Notes: generated by a model from the sequence alone, not told the origin. 27,993 bases of DNA from QHVT01 sp036387915 (GCA_036387915.1 DASVSV010000226.1:1-27993), one strand, 5' to 3'. Positions 7,678-15,222 are shown, numbered from the stretch's first letter. Numbers and translations are program-made.

Positions 7678-8673
7678 CTAGAGACGGATCTCCGGCGCCG
7701 TTTCGTCGCCGACCTTCGCTTCCTGCGCGAGATTGAACGTCATGATCACTTTTCCGAAGCGGACCAGGTCTCCGTCGAGGAGCAGTCGTGGCTTCTCGAC
7801 TTTCTCGCCGTTGACGAACGTTCCGTTGCGGCTTTTCAGGTCCTCGAGGACGAAGCCTTCGGCGGTGCGGGTCAGCCTGGCGTGCTGCGAGGAGACGCTG
7901 CCGTCGGAGATGGCGATGCCGCTGCCGGGCGCGCGGCCGATGACGCACTCCGCGTCGAGCAGCGGATGCACGGCGTCGGGATCGTCGTCGGGAGTCATGG
8001 AGCCGACGATGGTCCTGGCGCGGGCGACGGTTTTCGGCGCCAGGGTCTTCCGCTCGATGGTGGCCCGCTCGACGCGCGTGACCTCGGCGTCTTCCACCGC
8101 CGGGATTGGCGCCGTCTTCGGCTCGAACGGATTGACCGGCTCCGGACTAGTCGACTGGATCAGGCCGAGATCTTCCAGCTCTTTGAGCCGGATCATCAGT
8201 TCCTTGCGATCTCCGCCGAGCTCGATCACGAGTTGCGCCAGCGTGCGGCCGGTGGAGAGGCGGAAGAGGAGCTTGAACTGTTCCCCATTGAGGCTGACCT
8301 GCTGTTGCTCCGGGTTTTCGACGACCCGGAACAGGGTCTCGTCGCCGTAGCCGCGCGACTCGGCGCGGTGTTTTGCTTCGTCATGCAGCGCGTCGAGCGT
8401 CAGCGCGAGCGCGGTGGCATTCGCCGGAAGGGCCACTGAGTCGAGGAGCGTGAACGTGCCCGCGTCCCAGCCGAAGGCGTCGAGGATCGCATCGATCGCG
8501 TCGGGGACTTTGCTCGACTCGGCCCAGACGATGGACGGCCCCTCGAAGAGGATCCGCGTGCGGCGGCCCTGGGTCTCGAGATCGAGCGTGCCGTTGCGAG
8601 ACTCGGCACAGAGAAAACGAAGCAGCTCAGCGGCAGGAAAGTGCCGCAGGCTTCCCTGGAGGATGACCTGCAT
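7678..8673 (-). CDS. DUF4388 (PATAN-type) and FHA domain protein
   Basis: A 331-residue cytoplasmic protein. The N-terminus resembles DUF4388/PATAN (LQGSLRHFPAAELLRFLCAE, residues 5-24), a domain found in bacterial gliding/signalling proteins. Residues about 110-175 look like a small helical, winged-helix-like segment. A threonine-rich linker (about 195-225) precedes an FHA domain at about 238-315, with GR at 246-247, SSQHARL at 261-267 and RNGTFVNG at 282-289, all the usual phosphothreonine-binding positions. It is the first gene of the redox cluster; its stop is 23 nt before the flavin fusion. It may sense Ser/Thr kinase activity and regulate the redox enzymes, but no kinase gene lies in the window. 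There is no clear Shine-Dalgarno before the ATG. Confidence 0.92.
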   Translation of the reverse strand: MQVILQGSLRHFPAAELLRFLCAESRNGTLDLETQGRRTRILFEGPSIVWAESSKVPDAIDAILDAFGWDAGTFTLLDSVALPANATALALTLDALHDEAKHRAESRGYGDETLFRVVENPEQQQVSLNGEQFKLLFRLSTGRTLAQLVIELGGDRKELMIRLKELEDLGLIQSTSPEPVNPFEPKTAPIPAVEDAEVTRVERATIERKTLAPKTVARARTIVGSMTPDDDPDAVHPLLDAECVIGRAPGSGIAISDGSVSSQHARLTRTAEGFVLEDLKSRNGTFVNGEKVEKPRLLLDGDLVRFGKVIMTFNLAQEAKVGDETAPEIRL

Positions 8674-8683
8674 GATTCTGGTA

Positions 8684-8692
8684 AGTGTAGCA
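8684..8692 (-). promoter_or_regulatory. Possible extended -10 promoter of the redox cluster
   Basis: The minus strand reads TGCTACACT, an extended -10 type sequence, with 10 nt between the hexamer and the ATG at 8673. The predicted transcript would start about 4 nt before the ATG, which agrees with the lack of a Shine-Dalgarno sequence. No good -35 was found. Confidence 0.35.
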
Positions 8693-8706
8693 GGCAGATA
8701 AAACCA

Positions 8707-8845
8707 GGCATGAGGTACGAGGGATGAGGCATGAGTTGGCGGCTTGCCCCTCCATCGCTCATGGCTGATTCAGGTATGAGGAACGAGGGACGAGCGATGA
8801 CGGCGCGTCTCGCCCACTCATGCCTCATGCCTCATACCTCGTAAC
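8707..8845. repeat. Intergenic 7-nt repeats, two direct copies and one inverted
   Basis: Three related 30-nt units occupy the gap between the DUF1501 stop and the redox cluster: 8707-8736, a direct copy at 8772-8801 (about 24 of 30 identical when aligned) and an inverted copy at 8816-8845 (25 of 30 to the first). Each is built of degenerate heptamers such as AGGCATG, AGGTACG and AGGGATG. The same architecture, with a different heptamer, occurs at 4344-4434. Confidence 0.8.
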
Positions 8846-8849
8846 TGAG

Positions 8850-10178
8850 CTACCAGAGCTCTTCGATGGGGAAGTAGCGTTCTCCGTTGACGACCGGGAC
8901 GTACTCGAAGCCGCGGCCGAGGGGATCGTCGGTGCGGACTTTGGTGTAGTCGATGCCGAGGGCGGAGTAGATCGTGGCCGTCACATCCTCGGTGCGCACG
9001 TCGCGTTTCGCGCTCCAGCCGTAGTCGACGGCCTGCGCGCCAGCGGCGTCGGTCTGGCCGAGGACGCGGCCGCCCGCGGTGCCGCCGCCGGCGAAAACGA
9101 TCGAGTTGCGGAGATAGTGATCGCGGCCGCCCTGGTTGTTCAGCGGGCCGACGGTGCGTCCGAACTCGCTGGTGATGACGATCAGCGTCTCGTCGAGGAG
9201 GTTCATCGTCTCGAGATCGCTGAGGAGCGCGCCGAGTGCGGCATCGAGCTCCGAGCACTGCGCGTACAACGACTGTGCGGCGTTGCGGTTGTAGATGTCG
9301 GAGTGATGGTCCCAGCCGCCGAGGGTGGTCTGGATGAACCGCGTTCCCTTCTTCGCGGCGGCGAGATTGCGCGCGACGATCAGCGAGTCGCCGAAGGTCG
9401 TCGAGCCGTAGCGCGTGTGCTCTTCGGTATTGAAGGAAAAGAGCGTGTTGATGCCCGGCGCGTCCATGAGCGTCTTCGACTGGTCGTAGAAGTCGTTCAT
9501 GTCCATCGACGGCTTGCCGAGGGCGCCCGTTCTGCGCGCCACGTCGAGTTGGTGCAGCAGGTCCCAGCGGCGCGTGAAGCGATCGGCACCGTCGGGATGC
9601 GACAGCGTGGCCAGGCCCGTCGCCGAGGACTGAATGCCGAACGGCGCGTACTTTGCGGGGAGATAGCCGGAGCTGGGGATGGAGCCGGAGTTGAGGGCGA
9701 TGAAGCCGGGCAGCACGTCCGTGGCGGTGCGCGCGGCCTGCGACTCGAGCGCGACCACGGCGCCGATGTGCGGCGCGATGGCGCCCGTGGCGCCGGCGGG
9801 ATTGCGCGAGATCTGCGCCCACGTCTGGCCGAGCTGGTGCACCGCGGCCCACGCCAATCCGGTGCGGACGATGGTCAGCTTGTCGAGATGCTCCGCAGTC
9901 TTCGGCAGGAGTCCCTGCGGCCAGCGCAGCGAGCCGTAGCTCGTAGGTGCGAGATCGGCCGGCGTCCACGCGCCTTCCTTCATGTCCCACAGGTCGGTCT
10001 GGCTCGGCGCGCCTGCAAGAAAGATGAAGATGCAGCTCTTGGCGCTGTTGCGCAGCGTCGGAGCGGCGGTCGCGGTCTGCGCGAGGAGCATGCGCGGATC
10101 GAAGACGTCGGCGAACCACGAGGCGACCAGGCCGGTGCCGGCGATGCGGGCGAAGTGGCGGCGGGAGAAGGCGTTCAT
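8850..10178 (-). CDS. DUF1501 family protein with Tat signal
   Basis: A 442-residue protein. It starts at the ATG at 10178, which overlaps the stop of the DUF1549 gene by 4 nt (ATGA). The N-terminus has a twin-arginine type signal (FSRRHFARIAGTGLVASW), so export in folded form is likely. The body matches DUF1501: CIFIFLAGAPSQTDLWDMK, a GGWDHHSDIYN segment at mid-length, then VITSEFGRTVGPLNN and GGRDHYLRNSIVFAGGG. DUF1501 is distantly related to sulphatase/alkaline-phosphatase-like enzymes, with the conserved Asp/His residues in these segments as probable metal ligands. The substrate is unknown. It is almost always paired with DUF1549/DUF1553 genes in Planctomycetota and Acidobacteriota, as here. 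An upstream in-frame extension to 11258 is just antiphase reading of the neighbour. Confidence 0.95.
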   Translation of the reverse strand: MNAFSRRHFARIAGTGLVASWFADVFDPRMLLAQTATAAPTLRNSAKSCIFIFLAGAPSQTDLWDMKEGAWTPADLAPTSYGSLRWPQGLLPKTAEHLDKLTIVRTGLAWAAVHQLGQTWAQISRNPAGATGAIAPHIGAVVALESQAARTATDVLPGFIALNSGSIPSSGYLPAKYAPFGIQSSATGLATLSHPDGADRFTRRWDLLHQLDVARRTGALGKPSMDMNDFYDQSKTLMDAPGINTLFSFNTEEHTRYGSTTFGDSLIVARNLAAAKKGTRFIQTTLGGWDHHSDIYNRNAAQSLYAQCSELDAALGALLSDLETMNLLDETLIVITSEFGRTVGPLNNQGGRDHYLRNSIVFAGGGTAGGRVLGQTDAAGAQAVDYGWSAKRDVRTEDVTATIYSALGIDYTKVRTDDPLGRGFEYVPVVNGERYFPIEELW

Positions 10179-11872
10179 ACGAACAGGAACTCCAGGCTGT
10201 TGATCAGCACGTACTGCAGGTCCTCGGCACGCTCGCCGAGGTTGCCGGCCTTCAGGTAATCGACGGCGATGCGCTTCTCTTCCGCGGTCGGACGGCGCGA
10301 CAACGTGGCCAGGTAGAGGCGCTCCACGACCGCGGCGGGGTCGCTCGTCGCGTTGAGCGTCAGCTGCACGGTGGAGTTGGGAGCGCGGCGCACGCGCTCG
10401 GTGACGACGCGGTCGTTCATGAACGCGAGCGCCTGGGCAATGGCGCTGTCGTTCGAGCGCGGGTTGTCGTCGCGATCGCCGCGGCCGCAGGTATTCATCA
10501 GCATCCCCGCGCCGGACCGCCGCGACTCGAGCGGATCGGGCAGGTGGATGGCTTTGGTCACGACGCCGATGCCCTGCACGTTGAACTGGTAACGCTGGTT
10601 CGTGGCGGTGCCGATCGCGTCGACGAGGATCTCCGCGTGCAGGCGCCGCGGCTGACGTCGCGCGAAGTAGCTCTCGTCGGGATGCGTGCCCGTGTACGAC
10701 GACGAAAGCTGATACGTGTTCGACAGGGCGATGGTGCGCAGGATTTCGCGCAGGCTGAAGCCGCGGGCGATGAAGTCGGTCGCCAGCGCTTCGAGCAGCG
10801 CGGGATGCGAGGCCTGCGTGGAGAGCTTGTTGAGGTCGAAGCCGTTCACCGGCTCGACGATGGCGCGGCCGAACATCTCTTTCCAGAGCAGGTTCACGGT
10901 GGCGCGCGCGAACTGGCGATCTGCAGTGAGCATCCGTCCGTAAGCCACGCGGTATCTTTCGCCCGGCTTCGGCTGCTCGCCGGTGGTGAGGAAGGCCGGC
11001 GTGACGACGATCGGATCGCCCGCATTCGGCGTGCGCGGCGACTTGTTGCCATCGACCGTGTTGAGGCGATACGCCGCGTTCGGCGCGTTGCCGACGTCGA
11101 AACGTCCGACGAATGCATTCGGGTTGGCGGGATCGGTGTAGCGCTCGAAGCGGGCGGTGGTGCGCGAGAAGAACGCGGCCATCTTCCAGAAGTCCTCGCG
11201 CTTTTTCTCGCGGAGGTAACTGTTCACCAGCTCGAGGTGGCCGAGGCCGTCGTGGCACGAGATGCAGAGCGTGGGAAGGCCGAGGAACTTCTCGGTGGAA
11301 TGGGCGGCCAGGTTGTCGAAGGTGTCCTGCGGCGGGCCGTTGGGCTGGAGCTGGCGGACGACGTAATTCGCGACGCCGACCTCGAAGTTGCTCCCCTCCC
11401 CTGCCAGCACCTCGCGCACCATCTGGTCGTACGGCTTGCCGGAGGCGATCGAGTCGCGGATCCAGGTGTGGTACGCGTTGCGGCCGAGGTAGTACTCGCG
11501 CGAGTTCGTGGAGATCTGCACGTTCTGCACGAGCTCCCCAAACCAGAGCGTCCAGCGATCGGTGAACGCCTGCGAGCGCAGCAGGTCGTCGATCTTCTTC
11601 GCGCGCTTGCCGGCGGAGGCGTCGGCGAGGAAGGCCGTCACTTCGTCCGCGGTGGGGATCGCGCCGGTGAGATCGAGGGTGACGCGGCGCAGGAACTCTT
11701 CGTCGCCTGAGAGCGGCGCGGCGGCGATCCTGTTCGCGGCCAGCCTGGCCAAGATCTCCGCGTCGATGTAGTTCGTGGTGCCGCCGCTGCGGCCCACGGC
11801 CCGCTGCTTGGATGGCGCCTCGAAGGCGATGAGCCCCGTCACGATGAGAATCAGCAGTGCTGCGCGTCGCAT
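10175..11872 (-). CDS. DUF1549 and DUF1553 domain protein
   Basis: A 565-residue exported protein. It has an N-terminal hydrophobic signal (about residues 1-18). The DUF1549 part, about 35-240, includes FLRRVTLDLTGAIPTADEV (60-78), RWTLWFGELVQ and a single CISCH motif at 203-207 that could bind one haem c. The DUF1553 part, about 310-560, includes VNLLWKEMFGRAIVEPVN, ALATDFIARGFSLREILR and YLATLSRRPTAEE. AGGAGA is close upstream of the ATG. It is followed directly by DUF1501 through an ATGA overlap, so the two are co-translated. The pair is typical of Planctomycetota/Acidobacteriota and has no settled function; a role in extracellular polymer breakdown has often been guessed. Confidence 0.95.
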   Translation of the reverse strand: MRRAALLILIVTGLIAFEAPSKQRAVGRSGGTTNYIDAEILARLAANRIAAAPLSGDEEFLRRVTLDLTGAIPTADEVTAFLADASAGKRAKKIDDLLRSQAFTDRWTLWFGELVQNVQISTNSREYYLGRNAYHTWIRDSIASGKPYDQMVREVLAGEGSNFEVGVANYVVRQLQPNGPPQDTFDNLAAHSTEKFLGLPTLCISCHDGLGHLELVNSYLREKKREDFWKMAAFFSRTTARFERYTDPANPNAFVGRFDVGNAPNAAYRLNTVDGNKSPRTPNAGDPIVVTPAFLTTGEQPKPGERYRVAYGRMLTADRQFARATVNLLWKEMFGRAIVEPVNGFDLNKLSTQASHPALLEALATDFIARGFSLREILRTIALSNTYQLSSSYTGTHPDESYFARRQPRRLHAEILVDAIGTATNQRYQFNVQGIGVVTKAIHLPDPLESRRSGAGMLMNTCGRGDRDDNPRSNDSAIAQALAFMNDRVVTERVRRAPNSTVQLTLNATSDPAAVVERLYLATLSRRPTAEEKRIAVDYLKAGNLGERAEDLQYVLINSLEFLFV

Positions 11873-11904
11873 ATCTCTCCTAGACGGGGCGGCAGGACGG
11901 ACGT

Positions 11905-12000
11905 TTACACGGCGGCCCGCTCGATCTCGTGCAGTTTCCGGATGTCGATGCCGATCGTGCCGTCGTCATCCGGGTACTCGACTGCGGTGGTGCGGGCAAT
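11905..12000 (-). pseudogene. Possible gene remnant
   Basis: In the divergent gap, the minus strand has an open stretch ending in TAA at 11907-11905. It reads RTTAVEYPDDDGTIG followed by IDIRKLHEIERAAV, with almost all codons G/C at the third base, as in real genes here. It has no ATG, GTG or TTG in frame before the next upstream stop. I do not recognise it with confidence; GIDIRKL weakly recalls the citrate synthase N-terminus. It may be chance. Confidence 0.25.
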
Positions 12001-12002
12001 TG

Positions 12003-12011
12003 TGCTACAAC
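12003..12011 (+). promoter_or_regulatory. Possible extended -10 promoter of the DUF6916 gene
   Basis: TGCTACAAC lies 6 nt before the ATG at 12018. Transcription would begin at about the A of the ATG, giving a leaderless message; this fits the absence of a Shine-Dalgarno sequence. The same TGCTACA core precedes the other gene without a Shine-Dalgarno, at 8673. Confidence 0.35.
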
Positions 12012-12017
12012 GCGGCC

Positions 12018-12317
12018 ATGCTCGCGCATCTCACCGTGACGTCATTCGAGCCGCATGTCGGCACCAGCTTCTGGGTGGAGTTCCCGAACGGAGGGAAGGT
12101 GGAGTTGCGCCTGACCAGCGCGGCGAAGGTGATGGAGAGCGAGGCCGCGCGCCTGGACCGTCATCCGTTCTCGCTGTTCTTCATCGGGCCGAAGTCGTAC
12201 ATGCTGCCGCAGCGCACGTATCGCCTCACGCATCCCGAGATGGAGGCGATGGAGATCTTCCTGGTCCCGGTCGGGCAGGACGCGCAGACCTATCAGTACG
12301 AGGCCGTGTTCACGTAG
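12018..12317 (+). CDS. DUF6916-like small protein
   Basis: A 99-residue protein and the only plus-strand gene I accept. It reads MLAHLTVTSFEPHVGTSFWV at the start, then FSLFFIGPKSYMLPQRTYRL and a C-terminal VPVGQDAQTYQYEAVFT. This is the pattern of DUF6916, a small family often found beside tail-collar (MdpB-like) genes, as here. Function unknown; a small beta-rich structural or capping protein is one possibility. Its 3' end overlaps the convergent GNAT gene by 8 nt (12310-12317). Longer upstream extensions in this frame are low-complexity and unlikely. Confidence 0.75.
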   Translation: MLAHLTVTSFEPHVGTSFWVEFPNGGKVELRLTSAAKVMESEAARLDRHPFSLFFIGPKSYMLPQRTYRLTHPEMEAMEIFLVPVGQDAQTYQYEAVFT

Positions 12318-12825
12318 CCGGCGGCGTCCAGCGCATCAGAAAGTAGACGCCGTTGGTGTCGACTTTCTCGAAGCCGAGGCGCTCGTAGAGACGGAGCGCG
12401 GGGTTGTAGGCTTCGACGTGGATCGTCACCGGCTTCCCCGCTTTCGCGCCGCGCTCGAGGACCTCGCGCACCAGCATGGTGCCGACGCCGGAGCCGCGCC
12501 ATTCGGGCATGAGCGCGACGTCGACCAGGCGGATCTGGTCGCGCCATTCGTCGATCCAGAGGCGGCCGATGGGCTGGCCGTCCTTCTCGATGATGTTCTT
12601 CTCGCAGGTCGGGTAATGGAGCTGGTAGTGCTGGTATTGCGCGCCGAACTGCTGGTCGAGGAATTCCTTCTTGCCGAATTCGTCGAAGGGGAACTGCTTC
12701 ATTTCCTCCTCACGCGTGGAGGCGTAGAGGAGACGCATGAAGTGGTAGTCGGCGGCGGCGGCGGGCCGGAGGGTGATCGCGCCGCGGTCGGCGCGATCAC
12801 CCGCAGGGGAAGGATTCACACTCAC
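12310..12825 (-). CDS. GNAT family N-acetyltransferase
   Basis: A 171-residue protein. It begins with GTG, which overlaps the stop of the upstream Tat-signal gene as GTGA, so translation is coupled. The acetyl-CoA binding motif A is clear: VDVALMPEWRGSGVGTMLV (residues 101-119, with R110-G-S-G-V-G). This is followed by IHVEAYNPALRLYERLGFE, the usual motif B end. GNAT enzymes transfer acetyl from acetyl-CoA to an amine of a small molecule or protein; the substrate is unknown here. As the last gene of the collar-protein operon it might modify one of those products. It converges on and overlaps the DUF6916 gene. Confidence 0.9.
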   Translation of the reverse strand: MSVNPSPAGDRADRGAITLRPAAAADYHFMRLLYASTREEEMKQFPFDEFGKKEFLDQQFGAQYQHYQLHYPTCEKNIIEKDGQPIGRLWIDEWRDQIRLVDVALMPEWRGSGVGTMLVREVLERGAKAGKPVTIHVEAYNPALRLYERLGFEKVDTNGVYFLMRWTPPAT

Positions 12826-13547
12826 AATTTAGCGTAGTCGACGCGGAGCACGAAGTGCTCGAAGGGCGCGGTGGCGCCTTCGCTGTCGACCAGGGACCAG
12901 CGCCCTTCGACCAGGCGCAGGGTCCAGGCGGACCAGCGCGGATCGGAGTCGCCGTCGAACATCGGGACGATCACGTAGAAACCGCGGGCGAGCTTCACCG
13001 CGCCGGGCTCGTTCTGCAACGTCAGCGTGAGCGGAATGGGCGTGCTCTCGGTGGCGTCGACGGTGAGCGCGGAACGGCGGGAAGCCGCACCCGCCGGCGC
13101 ACCGGTCTCGACTCCGACCGTGAAGACGATCTTCTGCACTTCGTCGACGGGCACGTTGAAGCCGACGCTGTTGCTCTGGCAGCCGGTAACCCGGCTGCAC
13201 GACCACGCACGAAACGGGGCGATGCGGCGCTCCGCGCCGTCGAGATACGAATAGTTGGCGAGCAGTTCGACGGCGCGGCGCTGGCGAGGGTCGGCAGGCG
13301 CTCCACTCACGCCCGACACGACGATGCGCGCACCGCGGCCGATGAACGCCCCGTCTCCCGCCGGAATGCTGGACGCGGCGGCGACGGCGGCGTTCTCTTC
13401 GAACGCGGCGAAACCGACCGCCAGACGCTTCGGCTGCGAGATCGTCTCAGCACCGAACAGCCTGGGGCCCACCGTGGCGGCGGCTACGGCACACGTCGAT
13501 GAAACGATCAGGAACTGGCGCCTGCCGATGAGGTGGCGGTTGGACAT
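12822..13547 (-). CDS. Exported protein of unknown function, Tat-like signal
   Basis: A 241-residue protein I do not recognise. The start at 13547 is supported by AAGGAG 7 nt upstream; a methionine 12 codons earlier has no such site. The N-terminus MSNRHLIGRRQFLIVSSTCA is a plausible twin-arginine signal. The mature part is rich in small residues and beta-prone; it has two Cys near CSRVTGCQ, and ends PFEHFVLRVDYAKL. It lies between a tail-collar gene and the GNAT gene (GTGA overlap), so it should work with them. Confidence 0.75.
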   Translation of the reverse strand: MSNRHLIGRRQFLIVSSTCAVAAATVGPRLFGAETISQPKRLAVGFAAFEENAAVAAASSIPAGDGAFIGRGARIVVSGVSGAPADPRQRRAVELLANYSYLDGAERRIAPFRAWSCSRVTGCQSNSVGFNVPVDEVQKIVFTVGVETGAPAGAASRRSALTVDATESTPIPLTLTLQNEPGAVKLARGFYVIVPMFDGDSDPRWSAWTLRLVEGRWSLVDSEGATAPFEHFVLRVDYAKL

Positions 13548-13598
13548 GGTGTTCTCCTTGTTTCTCTCTTCTCTCTCGATCACTTGCTGCGAAACCTT

Positions 13599-14117
13599 TT
13601 ACGTGCGCGGCGGGAAAACGCCCTGCAGCGCGATGTTGAAGTAAAAGGTCAGGTACGGCTGCATGTTGTTGTGTGGCTGGTCGCCGCCGGCGGGAGCGAG
13701 GGCTTCGGGGGCCATCGATACCAGATTTGCCGCGGCGCCATAAATGTTGTCGTTGCCGGGACCGGCCATGAACGCGCCAGCCGGATTTGGCGAGTCTGCG
13801 GGGTTCAGCGAGGCACGCAACGTGTGCGCATGCGCGGGAATCTCGCTCTCGAGCAGGGTCACGGTCTCCGAGCCGCCGGTCTCGCCGAGGTCGTGCAGCG
13901 ACAGACCGGGACCCTGTCCCGGGTGCATCGGCGCGCGGCCTGCGAGGTCGGGCAAGGCGAAGGTGGACTTACCGTCGCCGCCGTAGGTCGTGCCGAGCAG
14001 GGAAAAAAGGGCCGTGTTCTGGGACAGCGGCAGGAGTTGCCCGTTGCACCACGCCCACCCTTTCGGGGCGAAGTTGAAGGGGAAGATGCGAATTTCTGCG
14101 ACGAATGGATCGGCCAT
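13599..14117 (-). CDS. Tail-collar domain protein (MdpB-like), copy 1
   Basis: A 172-residue protein with the phage tail collar domain (PF07484 type) in its N-terminal half: FAPKGWAWCNGQLLPLSQN, LLGTTYGGDGKSTFALPDL, then GRAPMHPGQG and SEIPAHAHTLRAS. The C-terminal half ends in HNNMQPYLTFYFNIALQGVF. No signal peptide is seen. MdpB-like proteins of this size occur in many free-living bacteria outside prophages; their function is poorly known. GGAG precedes the start by about 9 nt. It is the third of three paralogues in transcription order, 51 nt before the Tat-signal gene. It shares the YGGDG, LPDL, GR and P.H.H motifs with the other two. Confidence 0.93.
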   Translation of the reverse strand: MADPFVAEIRIFPFNFAPKGWAWCNGQLLPLSQNTALFSLLGTTYGGDGKSTFALPDLAGRAPMHPGQGPGLSLHDLGETGGSETVTLLESEIPAHAHTLRASLNPADSPNPAGAFMAGPGNDNIYGAAANLVSMAPEALAPAGGDQPHNNMQPYLTFYFNIALQGVFPPRT

Positions 14118-14172
14118 TTCAATATCTCCTCTGTCTCGCGTTCTGCTGCTTCATCGCGTACGGCGCCAGCTT

Positions 14173-14676
14173 CTATGTCGGGCTCGGGAAGAGGCCGAAC
14201 AGCGAGATGATGAAGTCGATGCAGAGGTACGGCTGAAAGTTCGTGTGCGGCTGAGAGCCTCCGACCGGGCCGATGGCTTGCGGCGACATGTTCCCGAGTG
14301 GAACGTCACCGGAATAGATGTCAGTCCCTGTTACCGCTGCCAAGAGCAGGCCGGCCGGACTGGACTGCTGTCCGCCCACGCCAGACGCGAGCAGCGGATG
14401 CGTGTGGGACGGGATCTGGTTGACGGTCAGCGTGATCTCTTCTGCGCCTCCAGTTTCCGCCAGGATGAAGCCGTTGCCCTGGTGGATCGGAATGCGGCCG
14501 CGGAGATCGGGAAGGCCGAACGTGCTTTGCCCGTCGCCGCCGTAGGTCGTTCCAATGAGCTGGAATAGCGTTTCATTTTCGGAAATCGGCAGAAGCTGTC
14601 CTTCGCAGAACATCCAGCCGGCGGGAGCGAAATTACCCGCGAACATCCGGATTTCACCAACGTAAGGTTGTGCCAT
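14173..14676 (-). CDS. Tail-collar domain protein (MdpB-like), copy 2
   Basis: A 167-residue paralogue of its two neighbours. Collar motifs: FAPAGWMFCEGQLLPISEN, LIGTTYGGDGQSTFGLPDLR, GRIPIHQGNG and NQIPSHTHPLLAS. The middle (about 95-130) differs most from the other copies, and the C-terminus ends HTNFQPYLCIDFIISLFGLF. AGGAGA lies about 8 nt before the ATG. The gap to the upstream copy is only 12 nt, so they are co-transcribed. No signal peptide or membrane segment. Confidence 0.93.
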   Translation of the reverse strand: MAQPYVGEIRMFAGNFAPAGWMFCEGQLLPISENETLFQLIGTTYGGDGQSTFGLPDLRGRIPIHQGNGFILAETGGAEEITLTVNQIPSHTHPLLASGVGGQQSSPAGLLLAAVTGTDIYSGDVPLGNMSPQAIGPVGGSQPHTNFQPYLCIDFIISLFGLFPSPT

Positions 14677-14688
14677 CGCATCACTCTC

Positions 14689-15189
14689 CTAATTCGGACT
14701 CGGGAAGATGCCCTGCAGGGCAATGCAGAACGAGAGGGTCAGGAACGGCTGCATGTTCAGATGCGCCTGAGACCCGCCTGTGGGCGTGACCGACCCGGCG
14801 TTCATCGCTACGAGCTGCGTTGGACTGGAGTACTGCAGACCGAGCGTCTTGCCGAGCAGATTGCCGGTGCCGACATTGGTCGTACCGTTATTCGATGTGG
14901 CGCTCAAGACATGCGTATGAGTCGGGATCTCGGCGATGGAGAGCGTATGAGCCTGCTCGCCGCCTCTTTCCCCCAGCGTATGTCCGCTGCCCACGTGAAT
15001 CGGCGTTCTTCCCCTCAGGTCTGGCAGCGCGAAGTTCACGCGGCCATCGCCGCCGAACGTCGTTCCCAAAAGGGAGAAGAGCGCCTGATTCTGGTTGATG
15101 GGCAGGAGCTGCCCATTGCACAACGCCCATCCCTTGGGAGCAAACACGAAGCTCATGATTCGAATCTCGGATAAAAAAGGTTCGGCCAT
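14689..15189 (-). CDS. Tail-collar domain protein (MdpB-like), copy 3
   Basis: A 166-residue paralogue, first of the three in transcription order. Motifs: FAPKGWALCNGQLLPINQN, LLGTTFGGDGRVNFALPDLR, GRTPIHVGSG and AEIPTHTHVLSATS. It has the best ribosome-binding site of the three: AGGAGG, 7 nt before the ATG. It begins 33 nt after the stop of the 2181-residue surface protein, so it should be part of the same operon. The C-terminal MQPFLTLSFCIALQGIFP matches copy 1 closely, suggesting copies 1 and 3 are the most related. Confidence 0.93.
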   Translation of the reverse strand: MAEPFLSEIRIMSFVFAPKGWALCNGQLLPINQNQALFSLLGTTFGGDGRVNFALPDLRGRTPIHVGSGHTLGERGGEQAHTLSIAEIPTHTHVLSATSNNGTTNVGTGNLLGKTLGLQYSSPTQLVAMNAGSVTPTGGSQAHLNMQPFLTLSFCIALQGIFPSPN

Positions 15190-15222
15190 TTACTTTCCTC
15201 CTAACTGACTCCGGGCGACGGT

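Noticed and set aside
5135..7681. Plus-strand open frame of 848 codons opposite the flavin fusion
   Set aside because: Shadow of the minus-strand gene, which has unmistakable FAD, cNMP and Fe-S motifs.
8820..10259. Plus-strand open frame of 479 codons opposite DUF1501
   Set aside because: Low-complexity antisense frame without a ribosome-binding site or recognisable domain.
13599..15189. Prophage or contractile injection system suggested by three tail-collar proteins
   Set aside because: No sheath, tube, baseplate, terminase, capsid or integrase gene nearby; MdpB-like collar proteins are common outside phages.
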